A DNA stretch of 64,000 bases from an uncultured Romboutsia sp. (GTDB taxonomy: Bacteria > Bacillota > Clostridia > Peptostreptococcales > Peptostreptococcaceae), in contig CALFLM010000059.1 of assembly GCA_937880075.1 (NCBI GenBank), forward strand, positions 62,001 to 126,000. Direction: 5' to 3'. Position 1 is the stretch's first letter. Each line of letters starts with the position of its first letter. Positions 46,262 to 55,100 of this stretch are shown in pieces. The notes beneath the pieces were generated by a model that searched no databases, was not told where the DNA came from, and worked only from the letters and a program-made list of their open reading frames with translations. Made by a program: the position numbers and the translations under genes.

Positions 46262-46400
46262 ATTTGGATAACTAATGAATATAAGTAATATTAATAACTT
46301 TGAAAATATAAAAATTATATTTTGAAATGCTTCGCCCACAAAGTTGCTCAAGCAACAGAGGTATCCGTAGTTGGAGCAAGGATATATTTTTTAAGAAATG
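46262..46400. repeat. Dispersed intergenic repeat, copy B
   Basis: Bases 46264-46295 match 24119-24150 with few differences (TTTGGATAACT, TAAGTAATATTAA). A GTTGCT/AGCAAC hairpin (about 46343-46356) and an ATTTTTTAAGAA end follow, in the same order as copy A but with different hairpin sequence. No gene lies within the repeat; the remaining bases up to the marR promoter hold nothing I can identify. Confidence 0.4.
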
Positions 46401-46488
46401 AGCTAAATGAATTTTTCATAAGAATTTTATAGGTTATTTAAATAGATATAATTTATAATGTTTTAGTTGTTTTATGTTTCAAAAACTA

Positions 46489-46532
46489 TTGTACTAACAA
46501 ATTATTTAATGTAAACTATACTGTAGTTAGTA
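46489..46532 (+). promoter_or_regulatory. Promoter and possible operator of the marR gene
   Basis: TTGTAC (46489-46494) and TAAACT (46512-46517) have a 17-base spacer. An inverted repeat, TACTAAC (46492-46498) with GTTAGTA (46526-46532), brackets the -10 region and could bind the regulator itself. Confidence 0.4.
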
Positions 46533-46563
46533 AATTAATGAGTTTTACATCTGGGGTGATAAA

Positions 46564-47016
46564 ATGAAACGTATCGTGCCTAATACAATAAATTTTTTAT
46601 CAAAGACATTTCCGAAGCTATATTCTAGTCTTTACTTAGAATATTTAAAACAGTATGCATCTACATATAGTGTTAATAAAACACAACTAAGGGCTTTAAT
46701 TATTATAAAAAATAATGGAGCAATAAGTATGACAGCTTTATGTAATAATCTAAATATTGAAAAGGGTAGTTTAACTAGTATGATAGATGATTTAACTGAA
46801 AAAGGTTATGTTACGAGGGAAAGAGATATATATGATAGAAAAAAGTATCTAATAACTATAACAGAAAGTGGAGATGGGATTGCTTCTGATTTTGTAGATA
46901 AATTAACGCTTAGATTAGAAGAAAGACTCATTAAACTTACTGAAGAAGATAAGAAAAAGTATATTTGTGCAGTGAAAACATTAGAAGAGATATTTGATAA
47001 ATATGGACAAGGATAA
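46564..47016 (+). CDS. MarR family transcriptional regulator
   Basis: The 150-residue protein has a winged-helix DNA-binding domain: 'NGAISMTALCNNLNIEKGSLTSMIDDLTEKGYVTRERDIYDRKKYLITIT' (about 58-108) matches MarR, with the wing DRKK. MarR proteins are dimeric repressors that respond to small molecules. GGGGTGATAAA precedes the ATG. It is monocistronic, with a promoter and inverted repeat upstream and a terminator downstream. Targets may be itself or the upstream permease; this is inference. Confidence 0.88.
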   Translation: MKRIVPNTINFLSKTFPKLYSSLYLEYLKQYASTYSVNKTQLRALIIIKNNGAISMTALCNNLNIEKGSLTSMIDDLTEKGYVTRERDIYDRKKYLITITESGDGIASDFVDKLTLRLEERLIKLTEEDKKKYICAVKTLEEIFDKYGQG

Positions 47017-47042
47017 AAGCAATCATTATTGGTTGCTTTTAC
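47014..47042 (+). terminator. Terminator after marR
   Basis: AAAAGCAATC pairs with GGTTGCTTTT (one G-U) across a 6-base loop, overlapping the marR stop. Confidence 0.75.
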
Positions 47043-47630
47043 CATATTGAGATGTTGAGTATTAATATTTGACACTTATTTTTAAATTCTATTTATTTTT
47101 AATCTGTTGTGCTAGTTAATCTCTACACATATTGAAAATGCTATACAGCATTTTTTAATAATTCACTTTTATATAATCAACCCTAGTAATTTCAATGACT
47201 AAATTTAACTAGCACAACGAGTATTTTTACTATAAATATATAAACATTGCTTTAAGATTATAGCAGTTTTATTAAGGTATATATTATTTAATATATATAC
47301 AAGTCGTATTTTATATCTGACAAGTTCAGGGTTAGAGTGATTTTTTAGAAGTACATTTCATAAGGTTTTTCCTATCTTTATTAAAATAAGTAGCATTTAT
47401 ATAACAAAATCATCATTATTTTAAACTATTAATTTCCACATTGATATTAAAAAACTTTATATAGTAATTTTAATATGCTTAGAAAAATAACTAGCACAAC
47501 ATATTAACTTATTTTACTTATAAAAAAATTATATAAAAAGTACAAAAAGTCATTTATAAATAAATATAATAAAAGGTTATTATTTACATATAAAAAAGTA
47601 GATGATATGGTAAAATAGTAACAAAGAGGT
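47043..47630. other. Long intergenic region with repeated 13-mers
   Basis: About 590 bases without a credible gene. It holds three exact copies of TAACTAGCACAAC (one inverted) at 47106-47118, 47206-47218 and 47488-47500, and a terminator-like hairpin AAAATGCT/AGCATTTT at 47135-47154 between the first two. The rest is AT-rich. The promoter of the GalT-like gene should lie near 47600. Confidence 0.5.
47106..47218. repeat. 14-bp perfect inverted repeat flanking an 85-base segment
   Basis: GTTGTGCTAGTTAA (47106-47119) and TTAACTAGCACAAC (47205-47218) are exact complements. The enclosed segment holds a small terminator-like hairpin. A further direct copy of 13 bases lies at 47488-47500. Confidence 0.75.
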
Positions 47631-47637
47631 GCTGAAT

Positions 47638-48582
47638 ATGAAAGAGATAAGGATAGATGATATAAATCGTGATATAGTAATTTTTGCAAAAGATAGAGTT
47701 GGAAGGCCTATGGATGAAGTAACTAATGAAAATGAGAAAGGTATAATAGATGAGTACAATAAGGATTGTCCATTTTGTAGAGGAAATGAACATTATACCA
47801 CAGATTCAAGGTTTAAGGTAGAAGATGAAAATGGATGGATAGTAAGGTCTATAGATAATAAATTTCCGATAGTAGATAATTTCCAAGAAAATGTATATGG
47901 AAGTCACGAAGTAATGATAGATACCTATAGACATAATGGAAATTTTTATAATATGAATGAAGATGAATTTTATAATATGTTTTTAATGTATAAAGATAGA
48001 TACTTAAATCTTATAAAAGATGAAAAGATAGAATACGTAAGTATATTTAAAAATTATTTAAGAAAAGCAGGGGCATCTTTAAATCATCCTCATTCCCAGA
48101 TAGTTTCTATATCGATGGTACCTCCTGATATAGAAAGAGAGTTTACTATATCAAAACAGTATTATATAGAAAATAAAAGATACTTATATGATGACATTAT
48201 AAATGAAGAAATAAGAGAGAATGATAGAGTTATAAATAATAGTGAAAGTTTTTTAACTTTAGTACCAAAGTCAACAAAATATACAGGAGAGATTAGAATT
48301 TTATTTAAAAAAAATATAAAATTTGAAAATATATTAAATAAAGATATAAAAGAATTGTCTATAATATTTAAAAATTTATTCTCGAATTTGTTTAAAGTAA
48401 ATGGAAATTCGCCATTTAATATATTTATACATTCTCATCCTAAAAATATTGAGAGTGAGTATTTTAATGTACATATACACATAATCCCTAGAAAGTATAG
48501 CTTTGGAGGATTTGAATTAGGTACTGGGTTATATGTATCTTCTATAGAACCTAAAGATATAGCGAAGAAAATAAGGTTTTAA
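47638..48582 (+). CDS. GalT-like HIT-superfamily nucleotidyltransferase
   Basis: The 314-residue protein resembles galactose-1-phosphate uridylyltransferase and DUF4931 proteins. It has a zinc-type CPFCRGNE near 46, the HIT-like active-site motif NHPHSQIVS near 155 and a second 'VHIHIIPR' near 282. It probably transfers a nucleotide to a sugar phosphate; no other galactose genes are nearby, so true GalT function is not certain. AAAGAGGTG supports the ATG at 47638 rather than the in-frame GTG at 47629. Confidence 0.75.
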   Translation: MKEIRIDDINRDIVIFAKDRVGRPMDEVTNENEKGIIDEYNKDCPFCRGNEHYTTDSRFKVEDENGWIVRSIDNKFPIVDNFQENVYGSHEVMIDTYRHNGNFYNMNEDEFYNMFLMYKDRYLNLIKDEKIEYVSIFKNYLRKAGASLNHPHSQIVSISMVPPDIEREFTISKQYYIENKRYLYDDIINEEIRENDRVINNSESFLTLVPKSTKYTGEIRILFKKNIKFENILNKDIKELSIIFKNLFSNLFKVNGNSPFNIFIHSHPKNIESEYFNVHIHIIPRKYSFGGFELGTGLYVSSIEPKDIAKKIRF

Positions 48583-48650
48583 TATATGTTAAAATATTTA
48601 TGATTAAGGGGAGTATAAAAATATCAATATACAAAAATTTGGAGGACAAT

Positions 48651-49403
48651 ATGAAATTTATATCATGGAATGTAAACGGTATAAGAGCCTGTGTTACTAA
48701 AGGATTTTTAGATTATTTTAAAGAAGTTGATGCAGATATATTTTGCTTACAAGAGACAAAACTTCAAGAAGGTCAAATAGATTTAAATTTAGAAGGATAC
48801 TATGATTATTGGAACTATGCAAAAAAGAAGGGGTATTCTGGAACAGCTATATTTACTAAGAAAAAGCCTATAAGTGTATCATATGGAATAGATATAGAAG
48901 AACATGATAATGAAGGTAGAGTTATAACATTAGAATTTGAAGATTTTTATTTTATAACAGTATATACACCAAATTCTCAAAGTGAATTAAAAAGACTTGA
49001 TTATAGAATGAAATGGGAAGATGATTTTAGAGGATACTTAAAAAAATTAGATAATATAAAGCCTGTAATATTTTGTGGAGATTTAAATGTAGCTCACAAA
49101 GAAATAGACTTAAAAAATCCTAAAACAAATAGAAAAAACGCAGGATTTACAGATGAAGAGAGGGAAAAATTAACTACTTTATTAGATAATGGATTTATTG
49201 ATACATATAGATATTTTAATCCAAATAAAGAGGGGATATATTCTTGGTGGTCATATAGATTCAATGCAAGAAAAAATAACTCAGGATGGAGAATTGACTA
49301 TTTCTTAGCATCTGAAAAGTTAAAAGATAGATTAGTTAGTGCAGATATACACACTGAAATATTGGGTTCAGATCACTGCCCAATTGAATTAGTTTTAAAA
49401 TAA
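48651..49403 (+). CDS. exoA: Exodeoxyribonuclease III / AP endonuclease
   Basis: ExoA cuts DNA at abasic sites in base excision repair. The 250-residue protein has all family motifs: MKFISWNVNGIRA, LQETKLQEGQ, 'YTPNSQSELKRLDYR', GDLNVAHKEIDL, and the catalytic SDHCPI at the end. The frame is open from 48600, but TTGGAGGACAAT before the ATG at 48651 and the family's MKxISWNVNG start decide it. Confidence 0.95.
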   Translation: MKFISWNVNGIRACVTKGFLDYFKEVDADIFCLQETKLQEGQIDLNLEGYYDYWNYAKKKGYSGTAIFTKKKPISVSYGIDIEEHDNEGRVITLEFEDFYFITVYTPNSQSELKRLDYRMKWEDDFRGYLKKLDNIKPVIFCGDLNVAHKEIDLKNPKTNRKNAGFTDEEREKLTTLLDNGFIDTYRYFNPNKEGIYSWWSYRFNARKNNSGWRIDYFLASEKLKDRLVSADIHTEILGSDHCPIELVLK

Positions 49404-49508
49404 CATTAATTTATATCATATTATCTAAAAATATTAATAAAATATACTATGGAATAATATAATGTATAAAATGATTAAATATTTTATTATTAGGGGGTAT
49501 ATTTATTA

Positions 49509-49835
49509 ATGAATTTATTAGATTTTAAAAATAAATTAATTAAAGGAAAAGAATTAGGTGGAGAAGTTGTATACATAAAAGAGGACAACCTTTTATATGG
49601 GATAGATTCAATATATAAAAATCATGAAGTAAATAGTATATCTTTATTAAAATCAGAGCAAAACTCAATAAAAGTACATGATCTAATAGAATTTTTAGAA
49701 AAAGAATGTGATGATTTTTGTGAAGGTGATGTATTTATAGGAAGTACTATACATTCTCGAGATGATAATAAAGGGATTGTAAGTGTAGAGTTTGCACAAT
49801 ATGAAGCTATAAAGATGATATTTATAAACATATAA
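49509..49835 (+). CDS. Small hypothetical protein
   Basis: The 108-residue protein is not recognised. It is acidic with an alpha/beta pattern, no signal peptide and no membrane helix. 'KELGGEVVYIKEDNLLYGIDSIYKNHEV' and 'DVFIGSTIHSRDDNKGIVSVEF' are its most distinctive stretches. TTAGGGGGGTAT lies upstream of the ATG. A terminator follows directly. The convergent exonuclease gene shares that terminator. Confidence 0.6.
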   Translation: MNLLDFKNKLIKGKELGGEVVYIKEDNLLYGIDSIYKNHEVNSISLLKSEQNSIKVHDLIEFLEKECDDFCEGDVFIGSTIHSRDDNKGIVSVEFAQYEAIKMIFINI

Positions 49836-49840
49836 TTATA

Positions 49841-49875
49841 AAAAAGATAGACAATGAAATTGTCTATCTTTTTTT
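49841..49875. terminator. Bidirectional terminator
   Basis: AAAAAGATAGACAA pairs with TTGTCTATCTTTTT around a short loop. It overlaps the last codons of the minus-strand exonuclease gene. Confidence 0.85.
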
Positions 49876-50640
49876 ATATATGGCTGATTCAGTTAAAAAC
49901 TGGTTTGTTTTTCCCATTTTATAAGCTAAATCTATTATTTTTTTATCCTCTTTAGTTAAATCTCTTTGAAGAATCTTAGCAAATTCAGCAAATAGCTTAT
50001 CATAATTAATTTGTTTTTTAGTACTTTTTTTTGCTGAAGATGGTTTAACTGTAGTGTACATATAAACATCAGGGACTATACTTGGATTATATATTCTTAT
50101 AAATACTTGAGCTGTATAATAAGCATCATTTAAAGCATTATGATAAGATTTATCTTGATCTAAATTTAATATTTGTATAGCATTTTGAAGACCGATACTT
50201 TTACCAGTTGGATTATTAAAGTATATAGATGCATAGTGTTGAATATTTATATATGACTTTGTAAGAGTTTTATAAGGTAAATCATAGTAAGTTATATTTC
50301 TGAATAACTTTTTTAAGTCTCCAGTTCCCCATACACAAAGGACTGTATTTTTCTTTGTAGATACAAATTTTTTAAAATCTTTATATACTTGAGGAAACGA
50401 AGGTGCATCTATAACATCTTCAGATTTTATTCCAGTCATTTTGCCTACAAAAGGATGGATAGATTTATATAGCTGTGGTTTAATATAGCTATTAAAAGTA
50501 TCTATTATATTAAAATTAGAATCTAATTTTATAGCACCTATTTGAATTATTTCAAAGGGACACCTTTCATTAGACACTGTTTTATTAAGAGCTTTATCAA
50601 ATCCTTGATTAAACTCTAAATCGAAAACTACATATTCCAT
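49864..50640 (-). CDS. DEDDh 3'-5' exonuclease
   Basis: The 258-residue protein has an N-terminal DnaQ-like exonuclease domain: Exo I VVFDLEFNQ (Asp7, Glu9), Exo II region 'VLCVWGTGDLKKLF', and Exo III 'YHNALNDAYYTA' with the His and last Asp. 'FEIIQIGAIKLD' is typical. Residues 200-258 are basic and helical. It probably trims RNA or DNA ends, like KapD or Eri1-type nucleases; the substrate is unknown. GGAGAG precedes the ATG at 50640. It is a single minus-strand gene. Confidence 0.85.
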   Translation of the reverse strand: MEYVVFDLEFNQGFDKALNKTVSNERCPFEIIQIGAIKLDSNFNIIDTFNSYIKPQLYKSIHPFVGKMTGIKSEDVIDAPSFPQVYKDFKKFVSTKKNTVLCVWGTGDLKKLFRNITYYDLPYKTLTKSYINIQHYASIYFNNPTGKSIGLQNAIQILNLDQDKSYHNALNDAYYTAQVFIRIYNPSIVPDVYMYTTVKPSSAKKSTKKQINYDKLFAEFAKILQRDLTKEDKKIIDLAYKMGKTNQFLTESAIYKKR

Positions 50641-50819
50641 AATAATTCTCTCCTAAATTAAGTAACTTATATATTAAATTTATATTACAAAAAGTATATA
50701 ATTAATAACTACATTGTTTAGTATATCAAAATATTTTTGTATTTTTAGTATACCCTATATTTATATAAAAGTTAAACTTTTAAATATAAGTATTTATATA
50801 AAATAAAAAAACAAAAATA

Positions 50820-50848
50820 TTGAGAACTTTATATATATAATATATAAT
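50820..50848 (+). promoter_or_regulatory. Promoter of glnA
   Basis: TTGAGA (50820-50825) and TATAAT (50843-50848) have a 17-base spacer. The remaining 280 bases between the two divergent genes are AT-rich and show nothing else clear. Confidence 0.7.
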
Positions 50849-50926
50849 GAGTATAAATAAAAATGCGAATTAAAAGATTAAATAATAATAAAAAAATACG
50901 ATATTAGAGATTAGGGGAGTGACAGT

Positions 50927-52825
50927 ATGAAAGGCTTATTATATACGGTAGAAAAAGAAAAACATAATGAAAAAGATTTAAAAGAAATATTAAAAGCAAA
51001 CCCACAAATAAAATTTGTATCACTTATGGGAATAGATTTAGGTGGAAATGCAACTGATGAAAAAATACCTGTAGAGTTATTCTTAGAAGATATAAATGAC
51101 TTTTTAGAATCAGCAGTTCAAACCGATGGTTCAAGTGTTGAACTTTATAACATAGCGACTTTAAATAATGCAAAAGTAGATTTAATGCCAGATTCAGATT
51201 GTAAGTGGTATGTAGATTATAATATGGAACATATTGATAGTGAATTAAATTTACCAATAGGTACTCTTAGAATACCAGCATTTTTAATACATGATAATAA
51301 GAAAGTATGTTCAAGAGGGGTTTTACAAAGAGCAGAAAAGTATTTTAAAACATCATTATTTGAAATATTTGAAAAATATCCTCATGTTATAAATAACATA
51401 GGGATAGATAATATATCAGATATAGAAGAAATAATATTAACATCAGCTACGGAGTTAGAATTCTGGGTAAATACGCCAGAAGATAAAGCTGATTTAGAAA
51501 AGCTATATGTATCTCAAAGTCTAAAAGAACAGTATTGGAAAAGAACTCATGGTATAATTAGAACTTGTTTAGAGAAAAGTTTAATAGAACTTCAAAATAT
51601 AGGGGTAAATCCAGAAATGGCTCATAAGGAAGTTGGAGGAATAAACAGTTCTATAAGTATAGATGGCAAGACTAATCATGCTATGGAACAATTAGAAATA
51701 TCATGGAAATTTTCATCTCCTCTTCAAGCTGCAGATATTGAATTAATAGTAAGAGAAGTTATAGAAGATATATTTACGTCAAATGGATTAGAAGTTACAT
51801 TTAAAGCTAAACCAATACATGGAGTTGCAGGTAGTGGAGGACACACTCATGTTGGAGCTAGTGCAAAGCTAAAGAGCGGAAAGATAGTAAATATATTTGC
51901 ACCAAAAGATATGAAAAATGATTATTTAAGTGAATTAGGATATGGAGCACTTATGGGGTTACTTAATAACTATGAAGTATTAAATCCATTTGTCACATCT
52001 ACAAATGATGGATTCAATAGACTAGTTCCTGGATTTGAAGCACCTGTTTGTACTGTAACTTCGTTAGGACATAGTTATGAAGTACCATCAAGAAATAGAT
52101 CAGTACTTGTAGGATTAGTTAGAGATATAAAAAATCCTAAAACTGTAAGATTTGAATTAAGATCGCCAAACCCATTATCAAATACATATTTAGTTTTAGC
52201 TGGATGTTATCAAGTTATGTTAGATGGTATAAAGGCTAGTGCGCAAAGTAAATTATCAACTAAAGATCTTGAAAAAGAATTAAGCAAGGAGTTAGGTGAA
52301 GATGGGTTCTATTTAGAAAAAGATAGAATGTATAGAGATGAAAATGATGTATTTGAGCACTATACGATGGAAGAAAGGAATGAAAGATTCTCGGTTCCAC
52401 CAGCGACAGTTTACGAAAATATGCAAAATCTTGAAAAGTATAAAAATAAATTAGAGTCCTTAAAACAAGGAAATGTATTTACAGATGCTATAATAGAATC
52501 ATTTAAGGTTGGAGCTATAAAAAAATGGAAAAAAGAGTTAAGTAATAGGATAATAGATGATGCTATGGATAGTATAAGAAGTTATTTAAAATTACATGAA
52601 AAAGAAAATATGGATGCTTTAGATGAAGTTATGTGGAACTCTATAGCTGATATAAAGTTTAATGTAATGAAAGATACTTTAACGAGAAAGTCTTTATTTA
52701 CTCAAATAAAGGAAGCATTAGAGGTTAAAGATTATGAAAGAGCTTCAAATTTACAATTAAAATTAAAAGCTAATATGGAAGAATTACAACAATTATACGT
52801 AAAATACAAGAAAAATATATATTAA
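50927..52825 (+). CDS. glnA: Glutamine synthetase, long form with C-terminal helical extension
   Basis: The enzyme makes glutamine from glutamate, ammonia and ATP. The 632 residues exceed the usual 440-470 of type I. The N-terminal beta-grasp has 'VQTDGSSVELYNIATLNNAKVDLMPD', and the catalytic domain has 'SATELEFWV', 'KEVGGINSSISID', 'GSGGHTHVGASAKL' and 'SRNRSVLVGLVRD' with 'VRFELRSPNP'. Residues about 500-632 are charged and helical, absent from classical type I and reminiscent of the type III C-terminal region. The ATG follows AGGGGAGTGACAGT. It has its own promoter and terminator. Confidence 0.88.
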   Translation: MKGLLYTVEKEKHNEKDLKEILKANPQIKFVSLMGIDLGGNATDEKIPVELFLEDINDFLESAVQTDGSSVELYNIATLNNAKVDLMPDSDCKWYVDYNMEHIDSELNLPIGTLRIPAFLIHDNKKVCSRGVLQRAEKYFKTSLFEIFEKYPHVINNIGIDNISDIEEIILTSATELEFWVNTPEDKADLEKLYVSQSLKEQYWKRTHGIIRTCLEKSLIELQNIGVNPEMAHKEVGGINSSISIDGKTNHAMEQLEISWKFSSPLQAADIELIVREVIEDIFTSNGLEVTFKAKPIHGVAGSGGHTHVGASAKLKSGKIVNIFAPKDMKNDYLSELGYGALMGLLNNYEVLNPFVTSTNDGFNRLVPGFEAPVCTVTSLGHSYEVPSRNRSVLVGLVRDIKNPKTVRFELRSPNPLSNTYLVLAGCYQVMLDGIKASAQSKLSTKDLEKELSKELGEDGFYLEKDRMYRDENDVFEHYTMEERNERFSVPPATVYENMQNLEKYKNKLESLKQGNVFTDAIIESFKVGAIKKWKKELSNRIIDDAMDSIRSYLKLHEKENMDALDEVMWNSIADIKFNVMKDTLTRKSLFTQIKEALEVKDYERASNLQLKLKANMEELQQLYVKYKKNIY

Positions 52826-52835
52826 GCAATAAAGA

Positions 52836-52874
52836 GAAAAGAGGATACTCGCATAAAGAGAAATCCTCTTTTTA
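52836..52874 (+). terminator. Terminator after glnA
   Basis: AAAAGAGGAT pairs with ATCCTCTTTT across a loop of about 16 bases, followed by T. Confidence 0.75.
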
Positions 52875-52907
52875 TATTATAAAATTAAATTTTAATTAAA
52901 GATATAT

Positions 52908-53285
52908 TTATACATAGTAATGGATAATTAAAGCAAATAAAAGTAAATAAGAAAGAATATTTAGTACATAGCTATTATTAGAATTTTTAGATCCGAAGAA
53001 AGTAAATTTAGCAACAAGAAGTAATATAAAAAAAACTGCATATCCTGTGTTAAGAATAGGAGTATCAATACATACACCTAATATATGAAGCAGTGAGCTA
53101 ACTAAAGCTAACACTAATAATAAAGAATTGTATTTTGAGAAAAATGGTAATAGTTTATTTACGAACCTCCTTAAAGATTTGTTTTCAAAATAATAATAAA
53201 TATTTCTAAGTATATACATAAATGAATAAAGAGATATAGACACTGAGGCTATAATACCAAATAATAAACTATAAATTTTAACCAT
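52908..53285 (-). CDS. Small integral membrane protein, unknown function
   Basis: The 125-residue protein has about four membrane helices (roughly 3-27, 48-70, 76-95, 103-123). A few charged residues (ENKSLRRFVNK) mark a cytosolic loop between the first two. A His in the third helix region (LLHILG) and one near the C-terminus are present but do not form a known motif. I do not recognise a family. GGAGGTTC precedes the ATG at 53285. It is divergent from the M23 peptidase gene. Confidence 0.6.
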   Translation of the reverse strand: MVKIYSLLFGIIASVSISLYSFMYILRNIYYYFENKSLRRFVNKLLPFFSKYNSLLLVLALVSSLLHILGVCIDTPILNTGYAVFFILLLVAKFTFFGSKNSNNSYVLNILSYLLLFALIIHYYV

Positions 53286-53437
53286 TATAGAACCTCCATA
53301 ATTATATTAGTTATAAATAAAAGTGTATTAATAATATATAATATTTAAATTTTGAGAATATGTTAGTACAAAAAAATGTAATAAAATTAAAAAAACATGT
53401 CAATATTAATAAATGGTTAAAAAAGGAGTGAAAATAC

Positions 53438-54250
53438 ATGGAAAAATATATAAGGTTTATTATAGCATTTGTAAGTTTAATTTTAGGATTTTCTATTTGT
53501 AAAAAATATGATTTTAATGTATATGCAATTGAAGTAGAAAATAACATAGACGCACTAATTGAAAATAAAGATATCCAAAAAGAATTGAGTTTAGAAATTG
53601 AAAATTTAAAAAATGAAATTAATTCAATAAAAGAAATTGAAAATAACTATAATAATCAGATAGAAGTTGTAACTGTAAGCTTTATACAAACAAATGCCAT
53701 ATCAAAAGAATACATAGAAGAAAATGAACTAGAACACTTAGTAAAAAAGAAATCTGAACTGGAATATAAGTTACAAGATTACATGATAGAAAGTGTTAAG
53801 TTAGAAAAGCAAATAGAAGAAGAAAAAAAAGAAAAGCTTAGTTTAAATAATACTGAATATTTAAAAGGGATATGGCCAGTTAAATCATATAAAGAAATAA
53901 GTTCTCCATTTGGAGAAAGAATTCATCCAATTACAGGTAAACAGAGTTTCCACAAAGGTATAGATATCCCAGCACCACAAGATACAGATATACTATCTTG
54001 TGATGATGGTATAATTTCATTTTCAGGAGCAATAAATGGCTATGGAAATGTAATTAAAATAAAACACTTTGATGGAAAAGAAACTTTATATGCACATAAT
54101 AATTCAAATATAGTAGAAGAAGGGGATGTAGTTAAAGCTGGACAAGTTATTGCAAAAGTAGGTACAACTGGAAATTCAACAGGAAATCATCTTCATTTTG
54201 AAACTATAATAAACAATGAAAATATAAATCCAATAAATGTTGTAAATTAG
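53438..54250 (+). CDS. M23 family metallopeptidase with coiled coil
   Basis: The 270-residue protein has an N-terminal membrane segment (about 5-20), a coiled coil (about 30-140, rich in Glu and Lys) and a LytM domain (about 145-270). The zinc motifs are intact: FHKGIDIPA (HxxxD) near 173 and HLHFE near 255, with 'YAHN' between. It should cut peptidoglycan peptides outside the membrane, or activate amidases as EnvC-like proteins do. AAAGGAGTGAAAA precedes the ATG. The next gene is a membrane protein 134 bases on. Confidence 0.9.
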   Translation: MEKYIRFIIAFVSLILGFSICKKYDFNVYAIEVENNIDALIENKDIQKELSLEIENLKNEINSIKEIENNYNNQIEVVTVSFIQTNAISKEYIEENELEHLVKKKSELEYKLQDYMIESVKLEKQIEEEKKEKLSLNNTEYLKGIWPVKSYKEISSPFGERIHPITGKQSFHKGIDIPAPQDTDILSCDDGIISFSGAINGYGNVIKIKHFDGKETLYAHNNSNIVEEGDVVKAGQVIAKVGTTGNSTGNHLHFETIINNENINPINVVN

Positions 54251-54384
54251 ATTAAAAGTCGAAAAAACAAATATTCTATAGAAATTTAATATACTCACAA
54301 AATAAAGTTTAAGAGGGTTTATTTTATAAAAGTAGAATTATATAAATGATTAATTAGAAAATCATTTAAAGGGGGATGGAGTTT

Positions 54385-55074
54385 TTGAAAAATAAGCTAT
54401 TATCTGACTTGATAGTATATATAATATCTCCAGTAATATTATTATCATTTATAAATTATAGTATAATTAGATATTTGGTATTAGCTTTAGTATTTATTTT
54501 AAGTATTTATACTATAACAATTAAAAAAATGGAATCAAGAATTAATATAAGTGGAGTTATATTTTCTACTACATATATTTTTATGTTTTTATTTAGAAAA
54601 AAAGTACAACCGGGTTTTGATATGTATATATATGATACATATTGTATGATAGTACTAACTATAATTATTGTGTTACCGCTATTAGTAAATAAAAATATAT
54701 TTAGACAGATATATATAGATATAAGAAGATGTAGTTGTGAGAATAATTTAAGAATACTTAATAATATAAAAAAAATTAATTTAGACAATGATTTTAAAAA
54801 TTTATCTCTGCTATTTACAGCTCATTTAGTATCCTTAATACTTATAAGAGTATTTTCAATATATATTTTTGGATTTGAAAGTTATGAAAACAACTTTATG
54901 ATACAAGTGTTACTTAATATAGTATTTATTATAGTGGAAATGTATATGGCATCTAAACTTATGTCTAAGTTAAAGACTAATGTGACAATAAAAAAGAGAA
55001 ACTCTGAAATAAAAAAATCACATATAAGTGGAAGAGTAATAGACATAGAACAATATAAAAATATGAATAAATAA
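54385..55074 (+). CDS. Integral membrane protein, unknown function
   Basis: The 229-residue protein has about six hydrophobic segments, two pairs before a cytosolic loop (RQIYIDIRRCSCENNLRIL) and two after it, and a basic C-terminal tail. No family is recognised. A run of AGGGGG at 54369-54374 is too close to the ATG at 54376, so the in-frame TTG at 54385 (MKNKLLSDLIVY) is chosen. It follows the M23 peptidase gene and converges with the glycosyltransferase gene. Confidence 0.6.
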   Translation: MKNKLLSDLIVYIISPVILLSFINYSIIRYLVLALVFILSIYTITIKKMESRINISGVIFSTTYIFMFLFRKKVQPGFDMYIYDTYCMIVLTIIIVLPLLVNKNIFRQIYIDIRRCSCENNLRILNNIKKINLDNDFKNLSLLFTAHLVSLILIRVFSIYIFGFESYENNFMIQVLLNIVFIIVEMYMASKLMSKLKTNVTIKKRNSEIKKSHISGRVIDIEQYKNMNK

Positions 55075-55100
55075 CAAGAGATTAGCTCTTGTTATTTATT
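55069..55100. terminator. Bidirectional terminator between convergent genes
   Basis: AATAACAAGAG pairs with CTCTTGTTATT around a short loop. It overlaps the last codons of the minus-strand glycosyltransferase gene. Confidence 0.65.
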
